A stretch of 64,000 bases of DNA from assembly GCF_020379485.1 (NCBI RefSeq), contig NW_026016987.1, forward strand, positions 37,229-101,228, written 5' to 3'. This stretch comes from Brassica napus. Lineage: Eukaryota; Streptophyta; Magnoliopsida; Brassicales; Brassicaceae. This document shows positions 31,501 to 46,500 of this stretch, piece by piece (the stretch's first letter is position 1; the number at the start of each line of letters is the position of its first letter). The translations under genes and the position numbers were made by a program. Under the pieces are notes generated by a model, which worked only from the letters and a program-made list of their open reading frames with translations, did no database searches and was not told where the DNA came from.

Positions 31501-34500
31501 TCAAACCAGGATGAATCTCTTTGTAAGAAGCTTGATTTGGATACATAAAGTGGTGGAGAATCACCAGGAAGTTGAATAAATCTCATAGGAGTTGGCATGA
31601 AGAAGTTATCCCACTTTCAAATCAGGTGATTCCAGTTTCCCAGTTTGGGAATAGCACAGCTTCTTCGTCGTTCCAATCAAACCAGGATGAATCTCTTTGT
31701 AAGAAGCTTGATTTGGATACATAAAGTGGTGGAGAATCACCAGGAAGTTGAATAAATCTCATAGGAGTTGGCATGAAGAAGTTATCCCACTTTCAAATCA
31801 GGTGATTCCAGTTTCCCAGTTTGGGAATAGCACAGCTTCTTCGTCGTTCCAATCAAACCAGGATGAATCTCTTTGTAAGAAGCTTGATTTGGATACATAA
31901 AGTGGTGGAGAATCACCAGGAAGTTGAATAAATCTCATAGGAGTTGGCATGAAGAAGTTATCCCACTTTCAAATCAGGTGATTCCAGTTTCCCAGTTTGG
32001 GAATAGCACAGCTTCTTCGTCGTTCCAATCAAACCAGGATGAATCTCTTTGTAAGAAGCTTGATTTGGATACATAAAGTGGTGGAGAATCACCAGGAAGT
32101 TGAATAAATCTCATAGGAGTTGGCATGAAGAAGTTATCCCACTTTCAAATCAGGTGATTCCAGTTTCCCAGTTTGGGAATAGCACAGCTTCTTCGTCGTT
32201 CCAATCAAACCAGGATGAATCTCTTTGTAAGAAGCTTGATTTGGATACATAAAGTGGTGGAGAATCACCAGGAAGTTGAATAAATCTCATAGGAGTTGGC
32301 ATGAAGAAGTTATCCCACTTTCAAATCAGGTGATTCCAGTTTCCCAGTTTGGGAATAGCACAGCTTCTTCGTCGTTCCAATCAAACCAGGATGAATCTCT
32401 TTGTAAGAAGCTTGATTTGGATACATAAAGTGGTGGAGAATCACCAGGAAGTTGAATAAATCTCATAGGAGTTGGCATGAAGAAGTTATCCCACTTTCAA
32501 ATCAGGTGATTCCAGTTTCCCAGTTTGGGAATAGCACAGCTTCTTCGTCGTTCCAATCAAACCAGGATGAATCTCTTTGTAAGAAGCTTGATTTGGATAC
32601 ATAAAGTGGTGGAGAATCACCAGGAAGTTGAATAAATCTCATAGGAGTTGGCATGAAGAAGTTATCCCACTTTCAAATCAGGTGATTCCAGTTTCCCAGT
32701 TTGGGAATAGCACAGCTTCTTCGTCGTTCCAATCAAACCAGGATGAATCTCTTTGTAAGAAGCTTGATTTGGATACATAAAGTGGTGGAGAATCACCAGG
32801 AAGTTGAATAAATCTCATAGGAGTTGGCATGAAGAAGTTATCCCACTTTCAAATCAGGTGATTCCAGTTTCCCAGTTTGGGAATAGCACAGCTTCTTCGT
32901 CGTTCCAATCAAACCAGGATGAATCTCTTTGTAAGAAGCTTGATTTGGATACATAAAGTGGTGGAGAATCACCAGGAAGTTGAATAAATCTCATAGGAGT
33001 TGGCATGAAGAAGTTATCCCACTTTCAAATCAGGTGATTCCAGTTTCCCAGTTTGGGAATAGCACAGCTTCTTCGTCGTTCCAATCAAACCAGGATGAAT
33101 CTCTTTGTAAGAAGCTTGATTTGGATACATAAAGTGGTGGAGAATCACCAGGAAGTTGAATAAATCTCATAGGAGTTGGCATGAAGAAGTTATCCCACTT
33201 TCAAATCAGGTGATTCCAGTTTCCCAGTTTGGGAATAGCACAGCTTCTTCGTCGTTCCAATCAAACCAGGATGAATCTCTTTGTAAGAAGCTTGATTTGG
33301 ATACATAAAGTGGTGGAGAATCACCAGGAAGTTGAATAAATCTCATAGGAGTTGGCATGAAGAAGTTATCCCACTTTCAAATCAGGTGATTCCAGTTTCC
33401 CAGTTTGGGAATAGCACAGCTTCTTCGTCGTTCCAATCAAACCAGGATGAATCTCTTTGTAAGAAGCTTGATTTGGATACATAAAGTGGTGGAGAATCAC
33501 CAGGAAGTTGAATAAATCTCATAGGAGTTGGCATGAAGAAGTTATCCCACTTTCAAATCAGGTGATTCCAGTTTCCCAGTTTGGGAATAGCACAGCTTCT
33601 TCGTCGTTCCAATCAAACCAGGATGAATCTTTGTAAGAAGCTTGATTTGGATACATAAAGTGGTGGAGAATCACCAGGAAGTTGAATAAATCTCATAGGA
33701 GTTGGCATGAAGAAGTTATCCCACTTTCAAATCAGGTGATTCCAGTTTCCCAGTTTGGGAATAGCACAGCTTCTTCGTCGTTCCAATCAAACCAGGATGA
33801 ATCTCTTTGTAAGAAGCTTGATTTGGATACATAAAGTGGTGGAGAATCACCAGGAAGTTGAATAAATCTCATAGGAGTTGGCATGAAGAAGTTATCCCAC
33901 TTTCAAATCAGGTGATTCCAGTTTCCCAGTTTGGGAATAGCACAGCTTCTTCGTCGTTCCAATCAAACCAGGATGAATCTCTTTGTAAGAAGCTTGATTT
34001 GGATACATAAAGTGGTGGAGAATCACCAGGAAGTTGAATAAATCTCATAGGAGTTGGCATGAAGAAGTTATCCCACTTTCAAATCAGGTGATTCCAGTTT
34101 CCCAGTTTGGGAATAGCACAGCTTCTTCGTCGTTCCAATCAAACCAGGATGAATCTCTTTGTAAGAAGCTTGATTTGGATACATAAAGTGGTGGAGAATC
34201 ACCAGGAAGTTGAATAAATCTCATAGGAGTTGGCATGAAGAAGTTATCCCACTTTCAAATCAGGTGATTCCAGTTTCCCAGTTTGGGAATAGCACAGCTT
34301 CTTCGTCGTTCCAATCAAACCAGGATGAATCTCTTTGTAAGAAGCTTGATTTGGATACATAAAGTGGTGGAGAATCACCAGGAAGTTGAATAAATCTCAT
34401 AGGAGTTGGCATGAAGAAGTTATCCCACTTTCAAATCAGGTGATTCCAGTTTCCCAGTTTGGGAATAGCACAGCTTCTTCGTCGTTCCAATCAAACCAGG

Positions 34501-37500
34501 ATGAATCTCTTTGTAAGAAGCTTGATTTGGATACATAAAGTGGTGGAGAATCACCAGGAAGTTGAATAAATCTCATAGGAGTTGGCATGAAGAAGTTATC
34601 CCACTTTCAAATCAGGTGATTCCAGTTTCCCAGTTTGGGAATAGCACAGCTTCTTCGTCGTTCCAATCAAACCAGGATGAATCTCTTTGTAAGAAGCTTG
34701 ATTTGGATACATAAAGTGGTGGAGAATCACCAGGAAGTTGAATAAATCTCATAGGAGTTGGCATGAAGAAGTTATCCCACTTTCAAATCAGGTGATTCCA
34801 GTTTCCCAGTTTGGGAATAGCACAGCTTCTTCGTCGTTCCAATCAAACCAGGATGAATCTCTTTGTAAGAAGCTTGATTTGGATACATAAAGTGGTGGAG
34901 AATCACCAGGAAGTTGAATAAATCTCATAGGAGTTGGCATGAAGAAGTTATCCCACTTTCAAATCAGGTGATTCCAGTTTCCCAGTTTGGGAATAGCACA
35001 GCTTCTTCGTCGTTCCAATCAAACCAGGATGAATCTCTTTGTAAGAAGCTTGATTTGGATACATAAAGTGGTGGAGAATCACCAGGAAGTTGAATAAATC
35101 TCATAGGAGTTGGCATGAAGAAGTTATCCCACTTTCAAATCAGGTGATTCCAGTTTCCCAGTTTGGGAATAGCACAGCTTCTTCGTCGTTCCAATCAAAC
35201 CAGGATGAATCTCTTTGTAAGAAGCTTGATTTGGATACATAAAGTGGTGGAGAATCACCAGGAAGTTGAATAAATCTCATAGGAGTTGGCATGAAGAAGT
35301 TATCCCACTTTCAAATCAGGTGATTCCAGTTTCCCAGTTTGGGAATAGCACAGCTTCTTCGTCGTTCCAATCAAACCAGGATGAATCTCTTTGTAAGAAG
35401 CTTGATTTGGATACATAAAGTGGTGGAGAATCACCAGGAAGTTGAATAAATCTCATAGGAGTTGGCATGAAGAAGTTATCCCACTTTCAAATCAGGTGAT
35501 TCCAGTTTCCCAGTTTGGGAATAGCACAGCTTCTTCGTCGTTCCAATCAAACCAGGATGAATCTCTTTGTAAGAAGCTTGATTTGGATACATAAAGTGGT
35601 GGAGAATCACCAGGAAGTTGAATAAATCTCATAGGAGTTGGCATGAAGAAGTTATCCCACTTTCAAATCAGGTGATTCCAGTTTCCCAGTTTGGGAATAG
35701 CACAGCTTCTTCGTCGTTCCAATCAAACCAGGATGAATCTCTTTGTAAGAAGCTTGATTTGGATACATAAAGTGGTGGAGAATCACCAGGAAGTTGAATA
35801 AATCTCATAGGAGTTGGCATGAAGAAGTTATCCCACTTTCAAATCAGGTGATTCCAGTTTCCCAGTTTGGGAATAGCACAGCTTCTTCGTCGTTCCAATC
35901 AAACCAGGATGAATCTCTTTGTAAGAAGCTTGATTTGGATACATAAAGTGGTGGAGAATCACCAGGAAGTTGAATAAATCTCATAGGAGTTGGCATGAAG
36001 AAGTTATCCCACTTTCAAATCAGGTGATTCCAGTTTCCCAGTTTGGGAATAGCACAGCTTCTTCGTCGTTCCAATCAAACCAGGATGAATCTCTTTGTAA
36101 GAAGCTTGATTTGGATACATAAAGTGGTGGAGAATCACCAGGAAGTTGAATAAATCTCATAGGAGTTGGCATGAAGAAGTTATCCCACTTTCAAATCAGG
36201 TGATTCCAGTTTCCCAGTTTGGGAATAGCACAGCTTCTTCGTCGTTCCAATCAAACCAGGATGAATCTCTTTGTAAGAAGCTTGATTTGGATACATAAAG
36301 TGGTGGAGAATCACCAGGAAGTTGAATAAATCTCATAGGAGTTGGCATGAAGAAGTTATCCCACTTTCAAATCAGGTGATTCCAGTTTCCCAGTTTGGGA
36401 ATAGCACAGCTTCTTCGTCGTTCCAATCAAACCAGGATGAATCTCTTTGTAAGAAGCTTGATTTGGATACATAAAGTGGTGGAGAATCACCAGGAAGTTG
36501 AATAAATCTCATAGGAGTTGGCATGAAGAAGTTATCCCACTTTCAAATCAGGTGATTCCAGTTTCCCAGTTTGGGAATAGCACAGCTTCTTCGTCGTTCC
36601 AATCAAACCAGGATGAATCTCTTTGTAAGAAGCTTGATTTGGATACATAAAGTGGTGGAGAATCACCAGGAAGTTGAATAAATCTCATAGGAGTTGGCAT
36701 GAAGAAGTTATCCCACTTTCAAATCAGGTGATTCCAGTTTCCCAGTTTGGGAATAGCACAGCTTCTTCGTCGTTCCAATCAAACCAGGATGAATCTCTTT
36801 GTAAGAAGCTTGATTTGGATACATAAAGTGGTGGAGAATCACCAGGAAGTTGAATAAATCTCATAGGAGTTGGCATGAAGAAGTTATCCCACTTTCAAAT
36901 CAGGTGATTCCAGTTTCCCAGTTTGGGAATAGCACAGCTTCTTCGTCGTTCCAATCAAACCAGGATGAATCTCTTTGTAAGAAGCTTGATTTGGATACAT
37001 AAAGTGGTGGAGAATCACCAGGAAGTTGAATAAATCTCATAGGAGTTGGCATGAAGAAGTTATCCCACTTTCAAATCAGGTGATTCCAGTTTCCCAGTTT
37101 GGGAATAGCACAGCTTCTTCGTCGTTCCAATCAAACCAGGATGAATCTCTTTGTAAGAAGCTTGATTTGGATACATAAAGTGGTGGAGAATCACCAGGAA
37201 GTTGAATAAATCTCATAGGAGTTGGCATGAAGAAGTTATCCCACTTTCAAATCAGGTGATTCCAGTTTCCCAGTTTGGGAATAGCACAGCTTCTTCGTCG
37301 TTCCAATCAAACCAGGATGAATCTCTTTGTAAGAAGCTTGATTTGGATACATAAAGTGGTGGAGAATCACCAGGAAGTTGAATAAATCTCATAGGAGTTG
37401 GCATGAAGAAGTTATCCCACTTTCAAATCAGGTGATTCCAGTTTCCCAGTTTGGGAATAGCACAGCTTCTTCGTCGTTCCAATCAAACCAGGATGAATCT

Positions 37501-40500
37501 CTTTGTAAGAAGCTTGATTTGGATACATAAAGTGGTGGAGAATCACCAGGAAGTTGAATAAATCTCATAGGAGTTGGCATGAAGAAGTTATCCCACTTTC
37601 AAATCAGGTGATTCCAGTTTCCCAGTTTGGGAATAGCACAGCTTCTTCGTCGTTCCAATCAAACCAGGATGAATCTCTTTGTAAGAAGCTTGATTTGGAT
37701 ACATAAAGTGGTGGAGAATCACCAGGAAGTTGAATAAATCTCATAGGAGTTGGCATGAAGAAGTTATCCCACTTTCAAATCAGGTGATTCCAGTTTCCCA
37801 GTTTGGGAATAGCACAGCTTCTTCGTCGTTCCAATCAAACCAGGATGAATCTCTTTGTAAGAAGCTTGATTTGGATACATAAAGTGGTGGAGAATCACCA
37901 GGAAGTTGAATAAATCTCATAGGAGTTGGCATGAAGAAGTTATCCCACTTTCAAATCAGGTGATTCCAGTTTCCCAGTTTGGGAATAGCACAGCTTCTTC
38001 GTCGTTCCAATCAAACCAGGATGAATCTCTTTGTAAGAAGCTTGATTTGGATACATAAAGTGGTGGAGAATCACCAGGAAGTTGAATAAATCTCATAGGA
38101 GTTGGCATGAAGAAGTTATCCCACTTTCAAATCAGGTGATTCCAGTTTCCCAGTTTGGGAATAGCACAGCTTCTTCGTCGTTCCAATCAAACCAGGATGA
38201 ATCTCTTTGTAAGAAGCTTGATTTGGATACATAAAGTGGTGGAGAATCACCAGGAAGTTGAATAAATCTCATAGGAGTTGGCATGAAGAAGTTATCCCAC
38301 TTTCAAATCAGGTGATTCCAGTTTCCCAGTTTGGGAATAGCACAGCTTCTTCGTCGTTCCAATCAAACCAGGATGAATCTCTTTGTAAGAAGCTTGATTT
38401 GGATACATAAAGTGGTGGAGAATCACCAGGAAGTTGAATAAATCTCATAGGAGTTGGCATGAAGAAGTTATCCCACTTTCAAATCAGGTGATTCCAGTTT
38501 CCCAGTTTGGGAATAGCACAGCTTCTTCGTCGTTCCAATCAAACCAGGATGAATCTCTTTGTAAGAAGCTTGATTTGGATACATAAAGTGGTGGAGAATC
38601 ACCAGGAAGTTGAATAAATCTCATAGGAGTTGGCATGAAGAAGTTATCCCACTTTCAAATCAGGTGATTCCAGTTTCCCAGTTTGGGAATAGCACAGCTT
38701 CTTCGTCGTTCCAATCAAACCAGGATGAATCTCTTTGTAAGAAGCTTGATTTGGATACATAAAGTGGTGGAGAATCACCAGGAAGTTGAATAAATCTCAT
38801 AGGAGTTGGCATGAAGAAGTTATCCCACTTTCAAATCAGGTGATTCCAGTTTCCCAGTTTGGGAATAGCACAGCTTCTTCGTCGTTCCAATCAAACCAGG
38901 ATGAATCTCTTTGTAAGAAGCTTGATTTGGATACATAAAGTGGTGGAGAATCACCAGGAAGTTGAATAAATCTCATAGGAGTTGGCATGAAGAAGTTATC
39001 CCACTTTCAAATCAGGTGATTCCAGTTTCCCAGTTTGGGAATAGCACAGCTTCTTCGTCGTTCCAATCAAACCAGGATGAATCTCTTTGTAAGAAGCTTG
39101 ATTTGGATACATAAAGTGGTGGAGAATCACCAGGAAGTTGAATAAATCTCATAGGAGTTGGCATGAAGAAGTTATCCCACTTTCAAATCAGGTGATTCCA
39201 GTTTCCCAGTTTGGGAATAGCACAGCTTCTTCGTCGTTCCAATCAAACCAGGATGAATCTCTTTGTAAGAAGCTTGATTTGGATACATAAAGTGGTGGAG
39301 AATCACCAGGAAGTTGAATAAATCTCATAGGAGTTGGCATGAAGAAGTTATCCCACTTTCAAATCAGGTGATTCCAGTTTCCCAGTTTGGGAATAGCACA
39401 GCTTCTTCGTCGTTCCAATCAAACCAGGATGAATCTCTTTGTAAGAAGCTTGATTTGGATACATAAAGTGGTGGAGAATCACCAGGAAGTTGAATAAATC
39501 TCATAGGAGTTGGCATGAAGAAGTTATCCCACTTTCAAATCAGGTGATTCCAGTTTCCCAGTTTGGGAATAGCACAGCTTCTTCGTCGTTCCAATCAAAC
39601 CAGGATGAATCTCTTTGTAAGAAGCTTGATTTGGATACATAAAGTGGTGGAGAATCACCAGGAAGTTGAATAAATCTCATAGGAGTTGGCATGAAGAAGT
39701 TATCCCACTTTCAAATCAGGTGATTCCAGTTTCCCAGTTTGGGAATAGCACAGCTTCTTCGTCGTTCCAATCAAACCAGGATGAATCTCTTTGTAAGAAG
39801 CTTGATTTGGATACATAAAGTGGTGGAGAATCACCAGGAAGTTGAATAAATCTCATAGGAGTTGGCATGAAGAAGTTATCCCACTTTCAAATCAGGTGAT
39901 TCCAGTTTCCCAGTTTGGGAATAGCACAGCTTCTTCGTCGTTCCAATCAAACCAGGATGAATCTCTTTGTAAGAAGCTTGATTTGGATACATAAAGTGGT
40001 GGAGAATCACCAGGAAGTTGAATAAATCTCATAGGAGTTGGCATGAAGAAGTTATCCCACTTTCAAATCAGGTGATTCCAGTTTCCCAGTTTGGGAATAG
40101 CACAGCTTCTTCGTCGTTCCAATCAAACCAGGATGAATCTCTTTGTAAGAAGCTTGATTTGGATACATAAAGTGGTGGAGAATCACCAGGAAGTTGAATA
40201 AATCTCATAGGAGTTGGCATGAAGAAGTTATCCCACTTTCAAATCAGGTGATTCCAGTTTCCCAGTTTGGGAATAGCACAGCTTCTTCGTCGTTCCAATC
40301 AAACCAGGATGAATCTCTTTGTAAGAAGCTTGATTTGGATACATAAAGTGGTGGAGAATCACCAGGAAGTTGAATAAATCTCATAGGAGTTGGCATGAAG
40401 AAGTTATCCCACTTTCAAATCAGGTGATTCCAGTTTCCCAGTTTGGGAATAGCACAGCTTCTTCGTCGTTCCAATCAAACCAGGATGAATCTCTTTGTAA

Positions 40501-43500
40501 GAAGCTTGATTTGGATACATAAAGTGGTGGAGAATCACCAGGAAGTTGAATAAATCTCATAGGAGTTGGCATGAAGAAGTTATCCCACTTTCAAATCAGG
40601 TGATTCCAGTTTCCCAGTTTGGGAATAGCACAGCTTCTTCGTCGTTCCAATCAAACCAGGATGAATCTCTTTGTAAGAAGCTTGATTTGGATACATAAAG
40701 TGGTGGAGAATCACCAGGAAGTTGAATAAATCTCATAGGAGTTGGCATGAAGAAGTTATCCCACTTTCAAATCAGGTGATTCCAGTTTCCCAGTTTGGGA
40801 ATAGCACAGCTTCTTCGTCGTTCCAATCAAACCAGGATGAATCTCTTTGTAAGAAGCTTGATTTGGATACATAAAGTGGTGGAGAATCACCAGGAAGTTG
40901 AATAAATCTCATAGGAGTTGGCATGAAGAAGTTATCCCACTTTCAAATCAGGTGATTCCAGTTTCCCAGTTTGGGAATAGCACAGCTTCTTCGTCGTTCC
41001 AATCAAACCAGGATGAATCTCTTTGTAAGAAGCTTGATTTGGATACATAAAGTGGTGGAGAATCACCAGGAAGTTGAATAAATCTCATAGGAGTTGGCAT
41101 GAAGAAGTTATCCCACTTTCAAATCAGGTGATTCCAGTTTCCCAGTTTGGGAATAGCACAGCTTCTTCGTCGTTCCAATCAAACCAGGATGAATCTCTTT
41201 GTAAGAAGCTTGATTTGGATACATAAAGTGGTGGAGAATCACCAGGAAGTTGAATAAATCTCATAGGAGTTGGCATGAAGAAGTTATCCCACTTTCAAAT
41301 CAGGTGATTCCAGTTTCCCAGTTTGGGAATAGCACAGCTTCTTCGTCGTTCCAATCAAACCAGGATGAATCTCTTTGTAAGAAGCTTGATTTGGATACAT
41401 AAAGTGGTGGAGAATCACCAGGAAGTTGAATAAATCTCATAGGAGTTGGCATGAAGAAGTTATCCCACTTTCAAATCAGGTGATTCCAGTTTCCCAGTTT
41501 GGGAATAGCACAGCTTCTTCGTCGTTCCAATCAAACCAGGATGAATCTCTTTGTAAGAAGCTTGATTTGGATACATAAAGTGGTGGAGAATCACCAGGAA
41601 GTTGAATAAATCTCATAGGAGTTGGCATGAAGAAGTTATCCCACTTTCAAATCAGGTGATTCCAGTTTCCCAGTTTGGGAATAGCACAGCTTCTTCGTCG
41701 TTCCAATCAAACCAGGATGAATCTCTTTGTAAGAAGCTTGATTTGGATACATAAAGTGGTGGAGAATCACCAGGAAGTTGAATAAATCTCATAGGAGTTG
41801 GCATGAAGAAGTTATCCCACTTTCAAATCAGGTGATTCCAGTTTCCCAGTTTGGGAATAGCACAGCTTCTTCGTCGTTCCAATCAAACCAGGATGAATCT
41901 CTTTGTAAGAAGCTTGATTTGGATACATAAAGTGGTGGAGAATCACCAGGAAGTTGAATAAATCTCATAGGAGTTGGCATGAAGAAGTTATCCCACTTTC
42001 AAATCAGGTGATTCCAGTTTCCCAGTTTGGGAATAGCACAGCTTCTTCGTCGTTCCAATCAAACCAGGATGAATCTCTTTGTAAGAAGCTTGATTTGGAT
42101 ACATAAAGTGGTGGAGAATCACCAGGAAGTTGAATAAATCTCATAGGAGTTGGCATGAAGAAGTTATCCCACTTTCAAATCAGGTGATTCCAGTTTCCCA
42201 GTTTGGGAATAGCACAGCTTCTTCGTCGTTCCAATCAAACCAGGATGAATCTCTTTGTAAGAAGCTTGATTTGGATACATAAAGTGGTGGAGAATCACCA
42301 GGAAGTTGAATAAATCTCATAGGAGTTGGCATGAAGAAGTTATCCCACTTTCAAATCAGGTGATTCCAGTTTCCCAGTTTGGGAATAGCACAGCTTCTTC
42401 GTCGTTCCAATCAAACCAGGATGAATCTCTTTGTAAGAAGCTTGATTTGGATACATAAAGTGGTGGAGAATCACCAGGAAGTTGAATAAATCTCATAGGA
42501 GTTGGCATGAAGAAGTTATCCCACTTTCAAATCAGGTGATTCCAGTTTCCCAGTTTGGGAATAGCACAGCTTCTTCGTCGTTCCAATCAAACCAGGATGA
42601 ATCTCTTTGTAAGAAGCTTGATTTGGATACATAAAGTGGTGGAGAATCACCAGGAAGTTGAATAAATCTCATAGGAGTTGGCATGAAGAAGTTATCCCAC
42701 TTTCAAATCAGGTGATTCCAGTTTCCCAGTTTGGGAATAGCACAGCTTCTTCGTCGTTCCAATCAAACCAGGATGAATCTCTTTGTAAGAAGCTTGATTT
42801 GGATACATAAAGTGGTGGAGAATCACCAGGAAGTTGAATAAATCTCATAGGAGTTGGCATGAAGAAGTTATCCCACTTTCAAATCAGGTGATTCCAGTTT
42901 CCCAGTTTGGGAATAGCACAGCTTCTTCGTCGTTCCAATCAAACCAGGATGAATCTCTTTGTAAGAAGCTTGATTTGGATACATAAAGTGGTGGAGAATC
43001 ACCAGGAAGTTGAATAAATCTCATAGGAGTTGGCATGAAGAAGTTATCCCACTTTCAAATCAGGTGATTCCAGTTTCCCAGTTTGGGAATAGCACAGCTT
43101 CTTCGTCGTTCCAATCAAACCAGGATGAATCTCTTTGTAAGAAGCTTGATTTGGATACATAAAGTGGTGGAGAATCACCAGGAAGTTGAATAAATCTCAT
43201 AGGAGTTGGCATGAAGAAGTTATCCCACTTTCAAATCAGGTGATTCCAGTTTCCCAGTTTGGGAATAGCACAGCTTCTTCGTCGTTCCAATCAAACCAGG
43301 ATGAATCTCTTTGTAAGAAGCTTGATTTGGATACATAAAGTGGTGGAGAATCACCAGGAAGTTGAATAAATCTCATAGGAGTTGGCATGAAGAAGTTATC
43401 CCACTTTCAAATCAGGTGATTCCAGTTTCCCAGTTTGGGAATAGCACAGCTTCTTCGTCGTTCCAATCAAACCAGGATGAATCTCTTTGTAAGAAGCTTG

Positions 43501-46500
43501 ATTTGGATACATAAAGTGGTGGAGAATCACCAGGAAGTTGAATAAATCTCATAGGAGTTGGCATGAAGAAGTTATCCCACTTTCAAATCAGGTGATTCCA
43601 GTTTCCCAGTTTGGGAATAGCACAGCTTCTTCGTCGTTCCAATCAAACCAGGATGAATCTCTTTGTAAGAAGCTTGATTTGGATACATAAAGTGGTGGAG
43701 AATCACCAGGAAGTTGAATAAATCTCATAGGAGTTGGCATGAAGAAGTTATCCCACTTTCAAATCAGGTGATTCCAGTTTCCCAGTTTGGGAATAGCACA
43801 GCTTCTTCGTCGTTCCAATCAAACCAGGATGAATCTCTTTGTAAGAAGCTTGATTTGGATACATAAAGTGGTGGAGAATCACCAGGAAGTTGAATAAATC
43901 TCATAGGAGTTGGCATGAAGAAGTTATCCCACTTTCAAATCAGGTGATTCCAGTTTCCCAGTTTGGGAATAGCACAGCTTCTTCGTCGTTCCAATCAAAC
44001 CAGGATGAATCTCTTTGTAAGAAGCTTGATTTGGATACATAAAGTGGTGGAGAATCACCAGGAAGTTGAATAAATCTCATAGGAGTTGGCATGAAGAAGT
44101 TATCCCACTTTCAAATCAGGTGATTCCAGTTTCCCAGTTTGGGAATAGCACAGCTTCTTCGTCGTTCCAATCAAACCAGGATGAATCTCTTTGTAAGAAG
44201 CTTGATTTGGATACATAAAGTGGTGGAGAATCACCAGGAAGTTGAATAAATCTCATAGGAGTTGGCATGAAGAAGTTATCCCACTTTCAAATCAGGTGAT
44301 TCCAGTTTCCCAGTTTGGGAATAGCACAGCTTCTTCGTCGTTCCAATCAAACCAGGATGAATCTCTTTGTAAGAAGCTTGATTTGGATACATAAAGTGGT
44401 GGAGAATCACCAGGAAGTTGAATAAATCTCATAGGAGTTGGCATGAAGAAGTTATCCCACTTTCAAATCAGGTGATTCCAGTTTCCCAGTTTGGGAATAG
44501 CACAGCTTCTTCGTCGTTCCAATCAAACCAGGATGAATCTCTTTGTAAGAAGCTTGATTTGGATACATAAAGTGGTGGAGAATCACCAGGAAGTTGAATA
44601 AATCTCATAGGAGTTGGCATGAAGAAGTTATCCCACTTTCAAATCAGGTGATTCCAGTTTCCCAGTTTGGGAATAGCACAGCTTCTTCGTCGTTCCAATC
44701 AAACCAGGATGAATCTCTTTGTAAGAAGCTTGATTTGGATACATAAAGTGGTGGAGAATCACCAGGAAGTTGAATAAATCTCATAGGAGTTGGCATGAAG
44801 AAGTTATCCCACTTTCAAATCAGGTGATTCCAGTTTCCCAGTTTGGGAATAGCACAGCTTCTTCGTCGTTCCAATCAAACCAGGATGAATCTCTTTGTAA
44901 GAAGCTTGATTTGGATACATAAAGTGGTGGAGAATCACCAGGAAGTTGAATAAATCTCATAGGAGTTGGCATGAAGAAGTTATCCCACTTTCAAATCAGG
45001 TGATTCCAGTTTCCCAGTTTGGGAATAGCACAGCTTCTTCGTCGTTCCAATCAAACCAGGATGAATCTCTTTGTAAGAAGCTTGATTTGGATACATAAAG
45101 TGGTGGAGAATCACCAGGAAGTTGAATAAATCTCATAGGAGTTGGCATGAAGAAGTTATCCCACTTTCAAATCAGGTGATTCCAGTTTCCCAGTTTGGGA
45201 ATAGCACAGCTTCTTCGTCGTTCCAATCAAACCAGGATGAATCTCTTTGTAAGAAGCTTGATTTGGATACATAAAGTGGTGGAGAATCACCAGGAAGTTG
45301 AATAAATCTCATAGGAGTTGGCATGAAGAAGTTATCCCACTTTCAAATCAGGTGATTCCAGTTTCCCAGTTTGGGAATAGCACAGCTTCTTCGTCGTTCC
45401 AATCAAACCAGGATGAATCTCTTTGTAAGAAGCTTGATTTGGATACATAAAGTGGTGGAGAATCACCAGGAAGTTGAATAAATCTCATAGGAGTTGGCAT
45501 GAAGAAGTTATCCCACTTTCAAATCAGGTGATTCCAGTTTCCCAGTTTGGGAATAGCACAGCTTCTTCGTCGTTCCAATCAAACCAGGATGAATCTCTTT
45601 GTAAGAAGCTTGATTTGGATACATAAAGTGGTGGAGAATCACCAGGAAGTTGAATAAATCTCATAGGAGTTGGCATGAAGAAGTTATCCCACTTTCAAAT
45701 CAGGTGATTCCAGTTTCCCAGTTTGGGAATAGCACAGCTTCTTCGTCGTTCCAATCAAACCAGGATGAATCTCTTTGTAAGAAGCTTGATTTGGATACAT
45801 AAAGTGGTGGAGAATCACCAGGAAGTTGAATAAATCTCATAGGAGTTGGCATGAAGAAGTTATCCCACTTTCAAATCAGGTGATTCCAGTTTCCCAGTTT
45901 GGGAATAGCACAGCTTCTTCGTCGTTCCAATCAAACCAGGATGAATCTCTTTGTAAGAAGCTTGATTTGGATACATAAAGTGGTGGAGAATCACCAGGAA
46001 GTTGAATAAATCTCATAGGAGTTGGCATGAAGAAGTTATCCCACTTTCAAATCAGGTGATTCCAGTTTCCCAGTTTGGGAATAGCACAGCTTCTTCGTCG
46101 TTCCAATCAAACCAGGATGAATCTCTTTGTAAGAAGCTTGATTTGGATACATAAAGTGGTGGAGAATCACCAGGAAGTTGAATAAATCTCATAGGAGTTG
46201 GCATGAAGAAGTTATCCCACTTTCAAATCAGGTGATTCCAGTTTCCCAGTTTGGGAATAGCACAGCTTCTTCGTCGTTCCAATCAAACCAGGATGAATCT
46301 CTTTGTAAGAAGCTTGATTTGGATACATAAAGTGGTGGAGAATCACCAGGAAGTTGAATAAATCTCATAGGAGTTGGCATGAAGAAGTTATCCCACTTTC
46401 AAATCAGGTGATTCCAGTTTCCCAGTTTGGGAATAGCACAGCTTCTTCGTCGTTCCAATCAAACCAGGATGAATCTCTTTGTAAGAAGCTTGATTTGGAT